Shown: positions 43,003-51,480 of the stretch, in pieces
How the letters are laid out: each line of letters begins with the position of its first letter
Numbering within the stretch: position 1 is the first letter of the stretch
Source of the DNA: Rhizobium leguminosarum bv. viciae USDA 2370
GTDB lineage: Bacteria; Pseudomonadota; Alphaproteobacteria; Rhizobiales; Rhizobiaceae
Direction: 5' to 3'
Length of the DNA stretch: 64,000 nucleotides
NCBI RefSeq assembly: GCF_002008365.1
Contig: NZ_MRDL01000051.1
Span: forward strand, 310,001 to 374,000
Notes under the pieces: generated by a model
What the model was told of the DNA's origin: nothing
Seen by the model: only the letters and a program-made list of their open reading frames with translations
The model's database searches: none
Program-made: the position numbers and the translations under genes

Positions 43003-43434
43003 ATGATGAAGACGATTTTGGCGGCTGCGGCCGCAAGTTTATTGCTGCAGTTTTCTCCCATTGCCGCTCGGGCAGCAACGCTGGTCGCCAATATCAGCAT
43101 CGGTAAGCAGATGATGACCGTTTCCGAGAACGGCTTCGTCAAGTATCGCTGGAAGGTTTCGACCGCGCGCAACGGCTATGTCACGCCGACCGGTTCGTGG
43201 AGCGCCAAGTGGCTATCGCGCGATCACCGCTCCAGAAAATACGACAACGCGCCGATGCCCTTTGCCGTCTTCTTCAACGGCGGTTACGCCGTTCACGCCA
43301 CCTTCGACCTAAAACGCCTGGGTCGGCCGGCCTCGCATGGCTGCGTTCGCCTGCATCCCAACAATGCCGCCCAGTTCTTCTCGCTGGCGCGGCAAGCCGG
43401 CCTTGCCAATACCCGCGTCGTGATCACACGTTAA
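43003..43434 (+). CDS. L,D-transpeptidase (YkuD domain), exported
   Basis: About 143 residues from ATG at 43003 (or 43006). Signal peptide MMKTILAAAAASLLLQFSPI with cleavage near AARA. The YkuD active site SHGCVRLHP near residue 117 has the catalytic cysteine and the conserved His; HATFDLKRLGRPA precedes it. The enzyme makes 3-3 or lipoprotein cross-links in peptidoglycan in the periplasm. The stop overlaps the first copy of a short direct repeat at 43432. Single gene, convergent with fnrN. Confidence 0.9.
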   Translation: MMKTILAAAAASLLLQFSPIAARAATLVANISIGKQMMTVSENGFVKYRWKVSTARNGYVTPTGSWSAKWLSRDHRSRKYDNAPMPFAVFFNGGYAVHATFDLKRLGRPASHGCVRLHPNNAAQFFSLARQAGLANTRVVITR

Positions 43435-43545
43435 TCCCAGATCAGCGCCTGAACCCGAATGCGACAGCTGATTCCTTTTACGCGCTAATCCCAGATCAGC
43501 GCCGCTCCCGAAATCGGCAGTTGACCCCAGTTTACGCGCTGATCA
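43432..43545. repeat. Two copies of a 54-base direct repeat between convergent genes
   Basis: TAATCCCAGATCAGCGCC starts at 43432 and again at 43486. The intervening sequence (…ttttacgcgct) is also similar, and a third partial piece, TTTACGCGCTGATC, spans the fnrN stop. So both gene ends, of the transpeptidase and of fnrN, lie in repeat copies. Confidence 0.7.
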
Positions 43546-44254
43546 TCCTCTCCAGCTCATCCATGTCGGGGACGATGATATGCCGGAAGTTCTCGATGCG
43601 AATGACGCCGCTCTTGCGCAACCTGGTCATCTGGCGGCTGACGGTTTCGATCGTCAGACCGAGGAAATCGGCGATCTCGGCGCGGGATAGCGGCAGGTCG
43701 AAGGCGGTGCTTGTGGCCGTTTGCGGTTCGGCATGGGTGGCGATGAGGTGGAGCAGGCTTGCGACCTTCTCCTCGGCGGTGCGCCGGCCGAGCGTCAGCA
43801 TCCATTCACGCGCGGCATCCAGCTCCTTCAGCGCCTGATCGTGCAGGCTGCGCTGCAGTTCCGGCGTCTCCGATATCATGCGGTCGAGCAGGCTGCGGGG
43901 GAAGACGCAGATTTCGGCATCGGTCGCAGCCTCGGCCGACAGCGTGCTTTCGCGCACGAAGGGCCTGCCGACGAAATCGGGAGCGAATTGCAGGCCGACG
44001 ATCTGCTGGCGCCCGTCCGGCATCACCTTGCAGAGCTTCACCACCCCGCTCATGATGTTCGAATAGAAAGAGCTTTCCGACCCTTGTGCGATGATCTCGC
44101 AGCCTGCATCGACCTTGCGGCGCAGGGAGTGGCGGCCGAGGTCCTTCAACTGACCGCTCGACAGTACGCCGCAGACGACGCCGTGCCGCGCCTGGCAGGA
44201 ACGGCAGGCGACGGGGATGCCAACCTCGAGAACCCCACTATGTGCGACGTCCAT
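43532..44254 (-). CDS. fnrN: FnrN, oxygen-sensing CRP/FNR regulator
   Basis: 240 residues. Cysteines C17, C20 and C28 (C-x2-C-x7-C) and C116 (EICVFP, aligned with E. coli FNR C122) should hold the oxygen-labile 4Fe-4S cluster. The C-terminal HTH has IADFLGLTIETVSRQMTRL, with the E--SR residues that read TTGAT half-sites. In R. leguminosarum FnrN controls fixNOQP and its own gene under low oxygen. Two perfect anaeroboxes upstream (44369 and 44401) fit the known autoregulation with one activating and one repressing site. Convergent with the transpeptidase gene. Confidence 0.93.
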   Translation of the reverse strand: MDVAHSGVLEVGIPVACRSCQARHGVVCGVLSSGQLKDLGRHSLRRKVDAGCEIIAQGSESSFYSNIMSGVVKLCKVMPDGRQQIVGLQFAPDFVGRPFVRESTLSAEAATDAEICVFPRSLLDRMISETPELQRSLHDQALKELDAAREWMLTLGRRTAEEKVASLLHLIATHAEPQTATSTAFDLPLSRAEIADFLGLTIETVSRQMTRLRKSGVIRIENFRHIIVPDMDELERMISA

Positions 44255-44368
44255 ATCCTGATCCCTTCGAAATCCGCATGTGCCGGGCGTAGCTGCGCAT
44301 GCCGGGCATGCCCTAGACGATTACGCCGCGATTGCGGGTTCGGCTATCCCGATTTCTTCCAGCGCGGC

Positions 44369-44382
44369 TTGATGATTATCAA
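44369..44382. promoter_or_regulatory. Anaerobox 1 (FNR/FixK site), perfect
   Basis: TTGATGATTATCAA is an exact TTGAT-N4-ATCAA site, 115 bases upstream of the fnrN start. Confidence 0.9.
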
Positions 44383-44400
44383 TTTCGCCGGGATCGCGAT

Positions 44401-44414
44401 TTGATCCAGATCAA
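44401..44414. promoter_or_regulatory. Anaerobox 2 (FNR/FixK site), perfect
   Basis: TTGATCCAGATCAA is a second exact TTGAT-N4-ATCAA site, 32 bases (centre to centre) from the first. The acpXL gene begins 272 bases away on the other strand, so an effect in that direction cannot be excluded. Confidence 0.9.
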
Positions 44415-44685
44415 AGTTTGCGTGCCCTGGCTGTTATTGAAAGTGCGGCGTCGAGATGAGGCCGTCCGCGGGTTGATTCGGACGGCTTCTTCGCCCTCGC
44501 TGGCGAGACGGGTTCTCTGCAGCGGCATCGCCTCGCGCCTTGGGTGAGGGCAAAGGCCGGCATTCCATTGCTGTTTAGGCAACACCCAGCCGGCAAATTG
44601 CCGCGACGCCGGGACGAAAGCATTGGCTTTTGAAATGGATTTGCCTATGAGGGGGTTTAAATCGTCATTTCATGAGGTACAGCGC

Positions 44686-44964
44686 GTGACCGCTACATTC
44701 GATAAAGTTGCCGACATTATTGCAGAAACCAGCGAGATCGACCGCGCGACGATCACGCCGGAGAGCCATACGATCGACGACCTCGGTATCGACAGCCTCG
44801 ATTTCCTCGACATCGTCTTCGCGATCGACAAGGAATTCGGCATCAAGATCCCGCTCGAAAAGTGGACGCAGGAAGTCAACGAAGGCAAGGTTTCCACCGA
44901 AGAATACTTCGTGCTGAAGAACCTCTGCGCCAAGATCGACGAGCTCAAAGCAGCCAAGGCCTGA
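44686..44964 (+). CDS. acpXL: Acyl carrier protein AcpXL
   Basis: 92 residues from GTG at 44686 (GAGG 7-8 bases upstream), the exact length known for AcpXL. The phosphopantetheine serine is S37 in [15 protein letters not shown]. AcpXL carries the 27-hydroxyoctacosanoic acid made by the adjacent genes and hands it to LpxXL for attachment to lipid A. First gene of the cluster; a strong terminator follows it. Longer frames to 44623 are not supported. Confidence 0.95.
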
Positions 44965-44987
44965 GCGATATAACAGTCTTTTTTGAA

Positions 44988-45026
44988 CGCCCTGCCGCCC
45001 TGAATATGGCGGCTGGGCGATTTTGT
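44988..45026 (+). terminator. Strong hairpin between acpXL and fabZXL
   Basis: CGCCCTGCCGCC (44988-44999) pairs with GGCGGCTGGGCG (45008-45019) with one mismatch, then ATTTTGTT. It is a rho-independent terminator inside the gene cluster, 23 bases after acpXL. Confidence 0.8.
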
Positions 45027-45081
45027 TCCTAAGTAGGCGTCACCGGCGGGCGGATCTGGCCTGTCGGGCCGGAGGATCCGA

Positions 45082-45564
45082 ATGCTGCTGGAATATTTCC
45101 AGATGATCGACCGCGTGGAAGCGGTGGACCTGAAGAAGGGCACGCTTAAGGCGCGATCCGTCGTGCCGGCGAAGAGCCCTGTCTTCGAGGGTCATTTTCC
45201 CGGCATGCCCCTCGTTCCCGGCGTGCTCCTGATCGAGACCATGGCGCAGGCCTCCGGCATGCTGGTGCTTGCCGTCACCAATTTCGCCGCCATGCCCTTC
45301 CTGATGACAGTTGACGGCGCCAAGATGCGCACTTTCGTCGAACCGGAAGCCGTGCTCGACATCGAGGCAGTGCTCGAGCATGACGGTTCGGGTTTCGCGG
45401 TCACCAAGGCTAAAATCACCAGCGGCGGCAAGAAGGTCTGCGATGCGCAGCTGAAACTCCGCACCATGCCGTTTTCCGAGGTGCCGCTCGGCGATATCGT
45501 GAAGAAACGTGCCGGCGAGATAGGGCTTCTCGAAGCGATCGCGGCGCAGGGAGTGATTGGATGA
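45082..45564 (+). CDS. fabZXL: 3-hydroxyacyl-ACP dehydratase of the VLCFA cluster
   Basis: 160 residues. The FabZ/FabA hot-dog active site lies in VFEGHFPGMPLVPGVLLIE (His) and ETMAQASG (Glu). It would dehydrate 3-hydroxyacyl-AcpXL during elongation to C28. Ends with an ATGA overlap to fabF2XL. Confidence 0.9.
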   Translation: MLLEYFQMIDRVEAVDLKKGTLKARSVVPAKSPVFEGHFPGMPLVPGVLLIETMAQASGMLVLAVTNFAAMPFLMTVDGAKMRTFVEPEAVLDIEAVLEHDGSGFAVTKAKITSGGKKVCDAQLKLRTMPFSEVPLGDIVKKRAGEIGLLEAIAAQGVIG

Positions 45565-46766
45565 GCAAGGCTGCAAACGACGTCGTCATCTCGGGCATCG
45601 GCATCGTCACCTGTCAGGGCGTCGGCAAGGATGCGCATATCGCGCTGCTTTCGGCCACCAGCACGCCGAAGGCGATCGTCGAGACCGAGAAGTTCAAGCC
45701 CTATCCGGTGCACCCGCTGCCGGAGATCGACTGGTCGCAGCAGATCGCCAAGCGCGGTGATCAGCGCCAGATGGAGAACTGGCAGCGCATCGGCGTCTTC
45801 GCCGCCGGCCTTGCGCTCGATGATGCCGGTTTCAAGGATGATATCGAAGCCTGCGGCACGATGGACATGATCGTGGCGGCCGGCGGCGGCGAGCGCGACA
45901 TCAATGTCGACACACTAATCGTCGACGAAGCGCTGAAGCGCAATGACCGCGAGCTGTTGCTCAACGAGAAGCTGACGACCGAGCTGAGGCCAACGCTGTT
46001 CCTCGCCCAGCTTTCCAATCTGCTCGCCGGGAATATCTCGATCGTGCACAAGGTCACCGGCTCGTCGCGCACCTTCATGGGCGAGGAAGCGGCCGGCATA
46101 TCCGCCGTCGAGACCGCCTTCTACCGCATCAAATCAGGCGAATCCTCGCATGCGCTTGTTGGAGGCGCCTTCGCGGCCGAACGGCCGGATATGATCCTGC
46201 TCACCGAAGCGATCGGCGCCCATGCGCGCGGCGACTGGGTGCCGCTCTGGTCGCGCAAGCCGAGCGACGGCGGCGGCATGATCACCGGTTCGGCAGGCGC
46301 CTTCCTGGTGCTCGAATCGCGCAAACACGCCGAAGCCCGCGGCGCCCATATCTATGCGGTCATCGACGCGGTCGAGGGTGACCGTGGCAACCGCAATTCC
46401 GGCAATCTCGAAGTCCGGCTGGAGCGGCTTTTGGCACCGGCTGCCGGGCTTGCGGCCGAAAGCACGGCGATCTTTTCCGGATCGACCGGCATGCACGATC
46501 TTGCCGCCCGTGAGCGGGCGGTGCTCGAACATCAATTGCCGGACTTTGCGATCCGCGGCTTCGGCGGCGTCACCGGCCATACGATTGAGACGCAGTTTAC
46601 GCTGGGTCTTGCGCTCGCCGCCCTTGCCGTCGACGGCAAGGCCAAGGTTCCGCCCTTCGATGCCGCCCATGAGGCGCCGATGCGGGCAGGGGCCACCGCC
46701 GCCGTCGTGACCACGGTCGGACACCAGCGCGGCGAGGGCGTTGCCGTTCTTTCCGCAGATGCGTGA
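45561..46766 (+). CDS. fabF2XL: Ketosynthase-like protein lacking the active-site cysteine
   Basis: 401 residues with the thiolase-fold ketosynthase layout, co-translated with fabZXL (4-base overlap). Aligned to its neighbour FabF1XL by the RxKSG/RQG end, the expected CASG reads EAAG (within MGEEAAGISAVETA), so the nucleophilic cysteine is Glu. The first His region is also changed (GSTGMHDLAARE for NAHGTSTPEND); only the second, GHTIETQFTLG, is kept. It therefore looks like a chain-length-factor-type partner rather than a condensing enzyme. In R. leguminosarum this gene is part of the acpXL-lpxXL cluster. Confidence 0.9.
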   Translation: MSKAANDVVISGIGIVTCQGVGKDAHIALLSATSTPKAIVETEKFKPYPVHPLPEIDWSQQIAKRGDQRQMENWQRIGVFAAGLALDDAGFKDDIEACGTMDMIVAAGGGERDINVDTLIVDEALKRNDRELLLNEKLTTELRPTLFLAQLSNLLAGNISIVHKVTGSSRTFMGEEAAGISAVETAFYRIKSGESSHALVGGAFAAERPDMILLTEAIGAHARGDWVPLWSRKPSDGGGMITGSAGAFLVLESRKHAEARGAHIYAVIDAVEGDRGNRNSGNLEVRLERLLAPAAGLAAESTAIFSGSTGMHDLAARERAVLEHQLPDFAIRGFGGVTGHTIETQFTLGLALAALAVDGKAKVPPFDAAHEAPMRAGATAAVVTTVGHQRGEGVAVLSADA

Positions 46767-46778
46767 GGAGTGAGAGAT

Positions 46779-48065
46779 ATGACAGCTTCCGCTTATAGAG
46801 ATCACCTCGGCCGTCCGATCGTGGCGGTTACCGGCATGGGCATCATCACCTCGCTCGGCCAGGGCCTCAGCGACAACTGGGCAGCGCTTTCGTCAGGCAC
46901 GTCGGGCATCCACGAGATCAACCGCTTCCCGACCGAGGGCCTGTCGACGCGGATCGCCGGCACCGTCGATTTCATCGGCATTCCGGTGCCGAACGCCGTC
47001 GAGCGCTCCTATGCCTTTGCGCGCGAGACGACGATCGAGGCGCTGGCCGATGCCGGCCTTTCCGGTGATTTCAACGGTCCGCTATTCCTCGCCGCCCCGC
47101 CGATCGAGCCGGAATGGAGCGCGCGCTTCGAGCTTGCCGACCGTTCGCCGGCCTCCGACCATCCGGGTGATGCCTATGAGCGTTTCCTGACGGCGCTGCG
47201 CCAGCGTCCGGACCCAGCCTTCCATGAGGCGGCTCTGTTCGGCGCGATTTCCGAGCGCCTTGCCGACCGGTTCGGCACCCGCGGCCTTCCCGTGACGCTG
47301 TCGACAGCCTGTGCCTCCGGCGTCACGGCGATCCAGCTTGGCATCGAGGCAATCCGCCAAGGCCGCACGGATCGCGCGCTGACGGTCGCGACCGACGGAT
47401 CGCTGAGTGCCGAAGCACTGATCCGATTCTCGTTGCTGTCAGCCCTTTCGACGCAGAACGATCCGCCGACCAAGGCTTCCAAGCCATTCAGCAAGGATCG
47501 TGACGGCTTCGTCATCGCCGAGGGTGCGGCGACCCTGGTGCTGGAATCGCTGGAATCAGCTGTCGCCCGCGGCGCCAAGGTGCTCGGCATCATGAAAGGC
47601 GCCGGCGACAAGGCCGACAGCTTCCACCGCACCCGGTCGTCGCCCGATGGCGGCCCGGCAATCGCGACGATCCGTGCAGCCCTTGCCGATGCCGGCATCG
47701 ACGAGAGCGGCATCGGCTACATCAATGCGCACGGCACCTCGACGCCGGAGAATGACAAGATGGAGTATGGCGCGATGTCGGCTGTGTTCGGCGAGCGGCT
47801 GGTCGGGATTCCGGTTTCGTCGAACAAGTCAATGATCGGCCATACGCTGACGGCGGCGGGCGCCGTCGAGGCGGTGTTCTCGCTGCAGACGATGTTGACC
47901 GGAACGCTGCCGCCGACCATCAACTACAACAACCCCGATCCGTCGATCGTTCTCGATGTCGTGCCGAACAAGAAGCGGGAAGCACAGGTTTCAGCCGTGC
48001 TTTCCAACTCCTTCGGCTTCGGCGGGCAGAATGCCAGCCTTGTCATGGCGCTCGAACCGGCTTAA
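46779..48065 (+). CDS. fabF1XL: 3-oxoacyl-ACP synthase II of the VLCFA cluster
   Basis: 428 residues from ATG at 46779 (GAGGAG 8 bases upstream), 12 bases after fabF2XL. Complete catalytic triad: Cys in STACASGVTAIQLG, His in NAHGTSTPEND, Lys and His in SSNKSMIGHTLTAAGA. It is expected to elongate acyl-AcpXL to very long chains, probably as a heterodimer with FabF2XL. Confidence 0.92.
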   Translation: MTASAYRDHLGRPIVAVTGMGIITSLGQGLSDNWAALSSGTSGIHEINRFPTEGLSTRIAGTVDFIGIPVPNAVERSYAFARETTIEALADAGLSGDFNGPLFLAAPPIEPEWSARFELADRSPASDHPGDAYERFLTALRQRPDPAFHEAALFGAISERLADRFGTRGLPVTLSTACASGVTAIQLGIEAIRQGRTDRALTVATDGSLSAEALIRFSLLSALSTQNDPPTKASKPFSKDRDGFVIAEGAATLVLESLESAVARGAKVLGIMKGAGDKADSFHRTRSSPDGGPAIATIRAALADAGIDESGIGYINAHGTSTPENDKMEYGAMSAVFGERLVGIPVSSNKSMIGHTLTAAGAVEAVFSLQTMLTGTLPPTINYNNPDPSIVLDVVPNKKREAQVSAVLSNSFGFGGQNASLVMALEPA

Positions 48066-48121
48066 GCGGTTCCCGACAAATTTTCGAGACGAGATGACGC
48101 CTTCAGGCGAGGGATTTTGCC

Positions 48122-49150
48122 ATGCGCGCTTTGCAACTGATCGACGACCGCAAGCTTGAGATCACCGATCTGCCGGAACCGGATGCTCCAGCCGCTGGCG
48201 AGGTGACGCTGCGCGTCAAGGCGGTGGCGCTCAACCATATCGACGTCTGGGGCTGGCGCGGCATGGCATTCGCCAAGCGCAAGATGCCGCTGGTCATCGG
48301 TGCGGAAGCCTCCGGCGTGGTGCAATCGATCGGCCCGGGCGTCGCCAACGTGCTGCCGGGCCAGCTCGTCTCCATCTACGGCGCGCGCACCTGCGGCCTC
48401 TGCCGCCCCTGCCGCGAAGGCCGCGATAATCTCTGCGAACATGTCTCGGGCGTGCACGGCTTCCATCTCGACGGCTTTGCGCAGGAGAAGGTCAACCTGC
48501 CGGCGCGCCTGCTGGTGCCGGCTCCTCCCGGCGTCGACGCGATCGGCGCGGCGCTTGCTCCGGTCACTTTCGGCACGGTCGAGCACATGCTGTTCGACAA
48601 TGCCAAGCTTGAGCCGGGCGAGACGATCCTCGTCCATGCCGGCGGCTCCGGCATCGGCACGGCGGCAATCCAGCTTGCCAAGAAGATCGGCTGCACCGTC
48701 ATCACCACGGTCGGCTCGGACGACAAGATCGAGAAGGCCAAGGCGCTCGGCGCCGATCACGTCATCAACTACCGCACCGACCGTTTCGAGGGCGTGGTGC
48801 GCAAACTCACCAAGAAGAAGGGCGTTGACGTCGTCTTCGAACATGTCGGCAAGGACACCTGGGCAGGCTCGATGCTCTGCATGAAGCGGGGCGGGCGGCT
48901 CGTCACCTGCGGCTCGACCTCGGGTGTTTCCACAGAGATGAACCTGATGATGCTGTTCCAGCAGCAGCTGAAGCTCTTCGGCTCGTTCGGCTGCCGCATG
49001 GAGAACATGGCGGATGCGATGCAGAAGATGGGCCGCGGGCTCGTCCATCCGGTCATCGATACCGAGGTCAGTTTCGGCGATATCGATCGGGCACTGGAGC
49101 GGATGGAATCGCGCCAGATCTTCGGCAAGATCATCCTGAAGATGGATTGA
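48122..49150 (+). CDS. adhXL: Zinc-type alcohol dehydrogenase of the VLCFA cluster
   Basis: 342 residues, medium-chain dehydrogenase family. Structural zinc cysteines are visible in CGLCRPCREGRDNLCEH, and the NADP Rossmann motif is HAGGSGIGTAAIQLAKK. The gene is a fixed member of the acpXL cluster between fabF1XL and lpxXL; its step in hydroxylated C28 synthesis is not established. The next gene begins 5 bases later. Confidence 0.9.
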   Translation: MRALQLIDDRKLEITDLPEPDAPAAGEVTLRVKAVALNHIDVWGWRGMAFAKRKMPLVIGAEASGVVQSIGPGVANVLPGQLVSIYGARTCGLCRPCREGRDNLCEHVSGVHGFHLDGFAQEKVNLPARLLVPAPPGVDAIGAALAPVTFGTVEHMLFDNAKLEPGETILVHAGGSGIGTAAIQLAKKIGCTVITTVGSDDKIEKAKALGADHVINYRTDRFEGVVRKLTKKKGVDVVFEHVGKDTWAGSMLCMKRGGRLVTCGSTSGVSTEMNLMMLFQQQLKLFGSFGCRMENMADAMQKMGRGLVHPVIDTEVSFGDIDRALERMESRQIFGKIILKMD

Positions 49151-49154
49151 CCGC

Positions 49155-50090
49155 GTGAAGCTGTTCATCACCCGGATCGTTCTGGCGCTCAGGAATTTCC
49201 AGCAATGGCTGGTGGCGCAGATGATGTTCGGCTTTCTGAATTTCCTGAAGCTGTTTCCGGCCGATGGCGCGATCCGCTTCGCCGACAGGATGATGCGCCG
49301 CCTCGGCCGGCTGACCAGCCGCCACAGACTGATGCTGACCAATCTGCGCAACGCCTTTCCTGAGAAGAGCGAGGCCGAGATCGAGGAGATCGCGCTCGCC
49401 AGTTGGGGCAATATGGGCCGGCTTGCTGCGGAATACGTCTTCCTCGACCAGCTGTTCGACTATGATCCCGAAAAGTCGGAGCCGGGCAGGGTGGAGGTGT
49501 CGGGCATCCCTATCTTCCTCGACCTGCGCGACAATCCGCGCCCCTTCATCGTCTTTACCGGCCATACCGCCAATTTTGAGCTGCTGCCGGTGGCGGGTGC
49601 CGCCTTCGGGCTCACGGTAACCGTGCTCTTTCGGCCGCCGAATAATCCTTATGTCGCCAAGAAAGTGTTCGACTTCCGGAGCGCGCGCATGGGCAAGCTG
49701 GTGCCCTCGCATGCCGGCTCCTCCTTCGCGCTCGCCCGTCAGCTGGAAGCAGGTCAGGGCGTCGGCGTGCTGGTCGATCAGAAATTCCGCAAGGGGCTGA
49801 AGGGCACCTTCTTTGGCCGCGACGTGAAGACCAATCCGCTGCTGCCAAAGCTGGTGCGCCAGTTCAACTGCGAAGTCTATCCGGCGCGTTGCATCCGTCT
49901 GCCGGGAAATCGCTACCGGCTGGAAATCGAGCCACGGCTAGACATGCCGCGCGACGCCAATGGCAATCTCGACCTGCCGGCGGCCGCCCAGCTGCTCAAC
50001 GACAAGGTGGAAAGCTGGGTGCGGGAATATCCGGAACAGTGGCTCTGGTATCACGACCGCTGGCAAATCAAGCAGACGCTCGCGCCTTAG
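49155..50090 (+). CDS. lpxXL: LpxXL, VLCFA acyltransferase of lipid A
   Basis: 311 residues, LpxL/HtrB family with one N-terminal hydrophobic segment. The HX4(D/E) site appears as HTANFE in VFTGHTANFELLPVAG, and LVDQKFRKGLKGTFFG follows. It transfers 27-hydroxyoctacosanoate from AcpXL to lipid A in the inner membrane. Last gene of the acpXL cluster; a RIME-like repeat lies immediately after its stop. Confidence 0.94.
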   Translation: MKLFITRIVLALRNFQQWLVAQMMFGFLNFLKLFPADGAIRFADRMMRRLGRLTSRHRLMLTNLRNAFPEKSEAEIEEIALASWGNMGRLAAEYVFLDQLFDYDPEKSEPGRVEVSGIPIFLDLRDNPRPFIVFTGHTANFELLPVAGAAFGLTVTVLFRPPNNPYVAKKVFDFRSARMGKLVPSHAGSSFALARQLEAGQGVGVLVDQKFRKGLKGTFFGRDVKTNPLLPKLVRQFNCEVYPARCIRLPGNRYRLEIEPRLDMPRDANGNLDLPAAAQLLNDKVESWVREYPEQWLWYHDRWQIKQTLAP

Positions 50091-50159
50091 AGCAGGATGA
50101 TTAAATAATTAGAGCACGATGTCGCGTGAAAACCGCTCACACTTTCGGCATCATGCTCC
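50088..50159. repeat. RIME-like palindromic repeat
   Basis: GAGCACGATG (50112-50121) and CATCATGCTC (50149-50158) form an inverted repeat with one mismatch around GTCGCGTGAAAACCGCTCAC. An upstream TAGAGCAGGATGA precedes it. This pattern is the common short intergenic palindrome of Rhizobium genomes. A fragment is at 12727. Confidence 0.7.
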
Positions 50160-50345
50160 AAAAACGTCCACCCTCATTTATCAGCGGTGAAAAGCGGCAG
50201 GTGCTCTCGGATTGAAACTGAGGGCACTTCATGTTACCCGTCACCACCAAGACGCGAATAATGTCTACCGGAAGGCGCATTTTTGGGAAATGCAGCCATA
50301 TGAGGTTTCGGACTCGTCTCTTGGGAAAATGGGAGTGGAGGCGTC

Positions 50346-51062
50346 TTGCTGGAGCTTTTTCGAGCTTTTTCCTTGCGTTGCGTGCAAATTGAGGAAGCCA
50401 TACGCCTGGGCGACGACCAGCGCGTCACGGCGCTCGACCGCCATGTCGAGCCGCTGGTCGAGGCAATCCTCGCCTACCGGGCAGTCAATCTGCTCGAAGT
50501 TTACATGCAACTGCAGTTTGTGAGCCATCTGATCAACCAGGATGCCGACGACAGCGCCAGCGTCACGGAGCACACGTCGGTGCTTTCCTACCTGCTCGAC
50601 CGCTATTTCGGGGCGCATGGGCCGGACTGGCGCGTGCCTTCGCCGCAGGATGTGCGCATCGAGCCGCCGCCGGCTTATGTGCCTGATACCGACAATGGCC
50701 AGTTCCTCAACGCGGTAATCCTTGAAAGCCTGCCGGATCGCGTGGCGGTGCTGACAAGGGACTATCGCTACCTCTATTCCAATCCAGCCAACAGCGCCCA
50801 TCTCAACAGGAAGCCGATGGAGCTCATCGGCCGCCACCTTTCCGAATTCATCGGCGAGGAGCGGTTTGCCGAATGCGCCAAGCATAAGCTCGATGCCTGT
50901 TTTGCCGGCGAACAGATCGACTATTCCTATGAGCGCTCGGCCGGCAGCGGCAAATCGCGGCAGGTGCGCTGTCGCATGTCGCCGCTGCGCGATGCGGGCG
51001 GTACGGTGATTGGCGCCCTGCTCGTCATGGAAGATCTCGATCGGCTGTCGCAGGCTGCCTGA
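50346..51062 (+). CDS. PAS-domain protein
   Basis: 238 residues from TTG at 50346 (GGAGG 5 bases upstream); a GTG at 50382 is an alternative. The C-terminal half is a PAS domain: VILESLPDRVAVLTRDYRYL, SNPANSAHLNRKPMELIGRH and a closing GGTVIGALLVMEDL. The N-terminal half is helical and unassigned. There is no output domain (no kinase, cyclase or HTH), so it may sense a signal and act through protein contact. Separated from lpxXL by about 255 bases with only the repeat. Confidence 0.75.
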   Translation: MLELFRAFSLRCVQIEEAIRLGDDQRVTALDRHVEPLVEAILAYRAVNLLEVYMQLQFVSHLINQDADDSASVTEHTSVLSYLLDRYFGAHGPDWRVPSPQDVRIEPPPAYVPDTDNGQFLNAVILESLPDRVAVLTRDYRYLYSNPANSAHLNRKPMELIGRHLSEFIGEERFAECAKHKLDACFAGEQIDYSYERSAGSGKSRQVRCRMSPLRDAGGTVIGALLVMEDLDRLSQAA

Positions 51063-51117
51063 TCCCGGTCGGCAGCCTTAGGCAGCCTGACCAACTCGGC
51101 TGCCTTGGGTAGTCTGG

Positions 51118-51480
51118 CTAAGCCGCCGCCCAGACGGCGAGCTCGTAACCATCGCGGTCAAGGAAGTGGAAGCGACGGCCGCCGGGAAAATCGGTGATCG
51201 GCCGGCAGATCGTGCCGCCGGCTCTTTCGACTGAGGTCAGCACTTCTTCCAGATCGCTGGCATAGACGACGACCAGCGGGCCGCCGCCCGGCCGCACGGG
51301 TCCGAAATCGGTAAAGCCGCCCTTCAGCCGGCCATCGTCGAATTCGCAATAATTGGGGCCGTAATCGGTGAAGCGCCAGCCGAAGGCCGAGCCGTAAAAG
51401 GCTTTGGCGGCGGCGATGTCGGCGACGTTGAATTCGACATAGTCGATGCGGCGGTCGTGGTTTTCTGTCTTCTCGGCCAT
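51118..51480 (-). CDS. VOC-family (glyoxalase/bleomycin resistance fold) protein
   Basis: 120 residues. IDYVEFNVADIAAAKAFYG and a C-terminal FHFLDRDGYELAVW fit the VOC fold, with the metal-ligand positions partly kept (Glu in EFNV, Glu near the end). Function unknown. It lies directly after the SRPBCC gene, whose stop (51481) abuts its ATG, so the two are one operon. Confidence 0.8.
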   Translation of the reverse strand: MAEKTENHDRRIDYVEFNVADIAAAKAFYGSAFGWRFTDYGPNYCEFDDGRLKGGFTDFGPVRPGGGPLVVVYASDLEEVLTSVERAGGTICRPITDFPGGRRFHFLDRDGYELAVWAAA

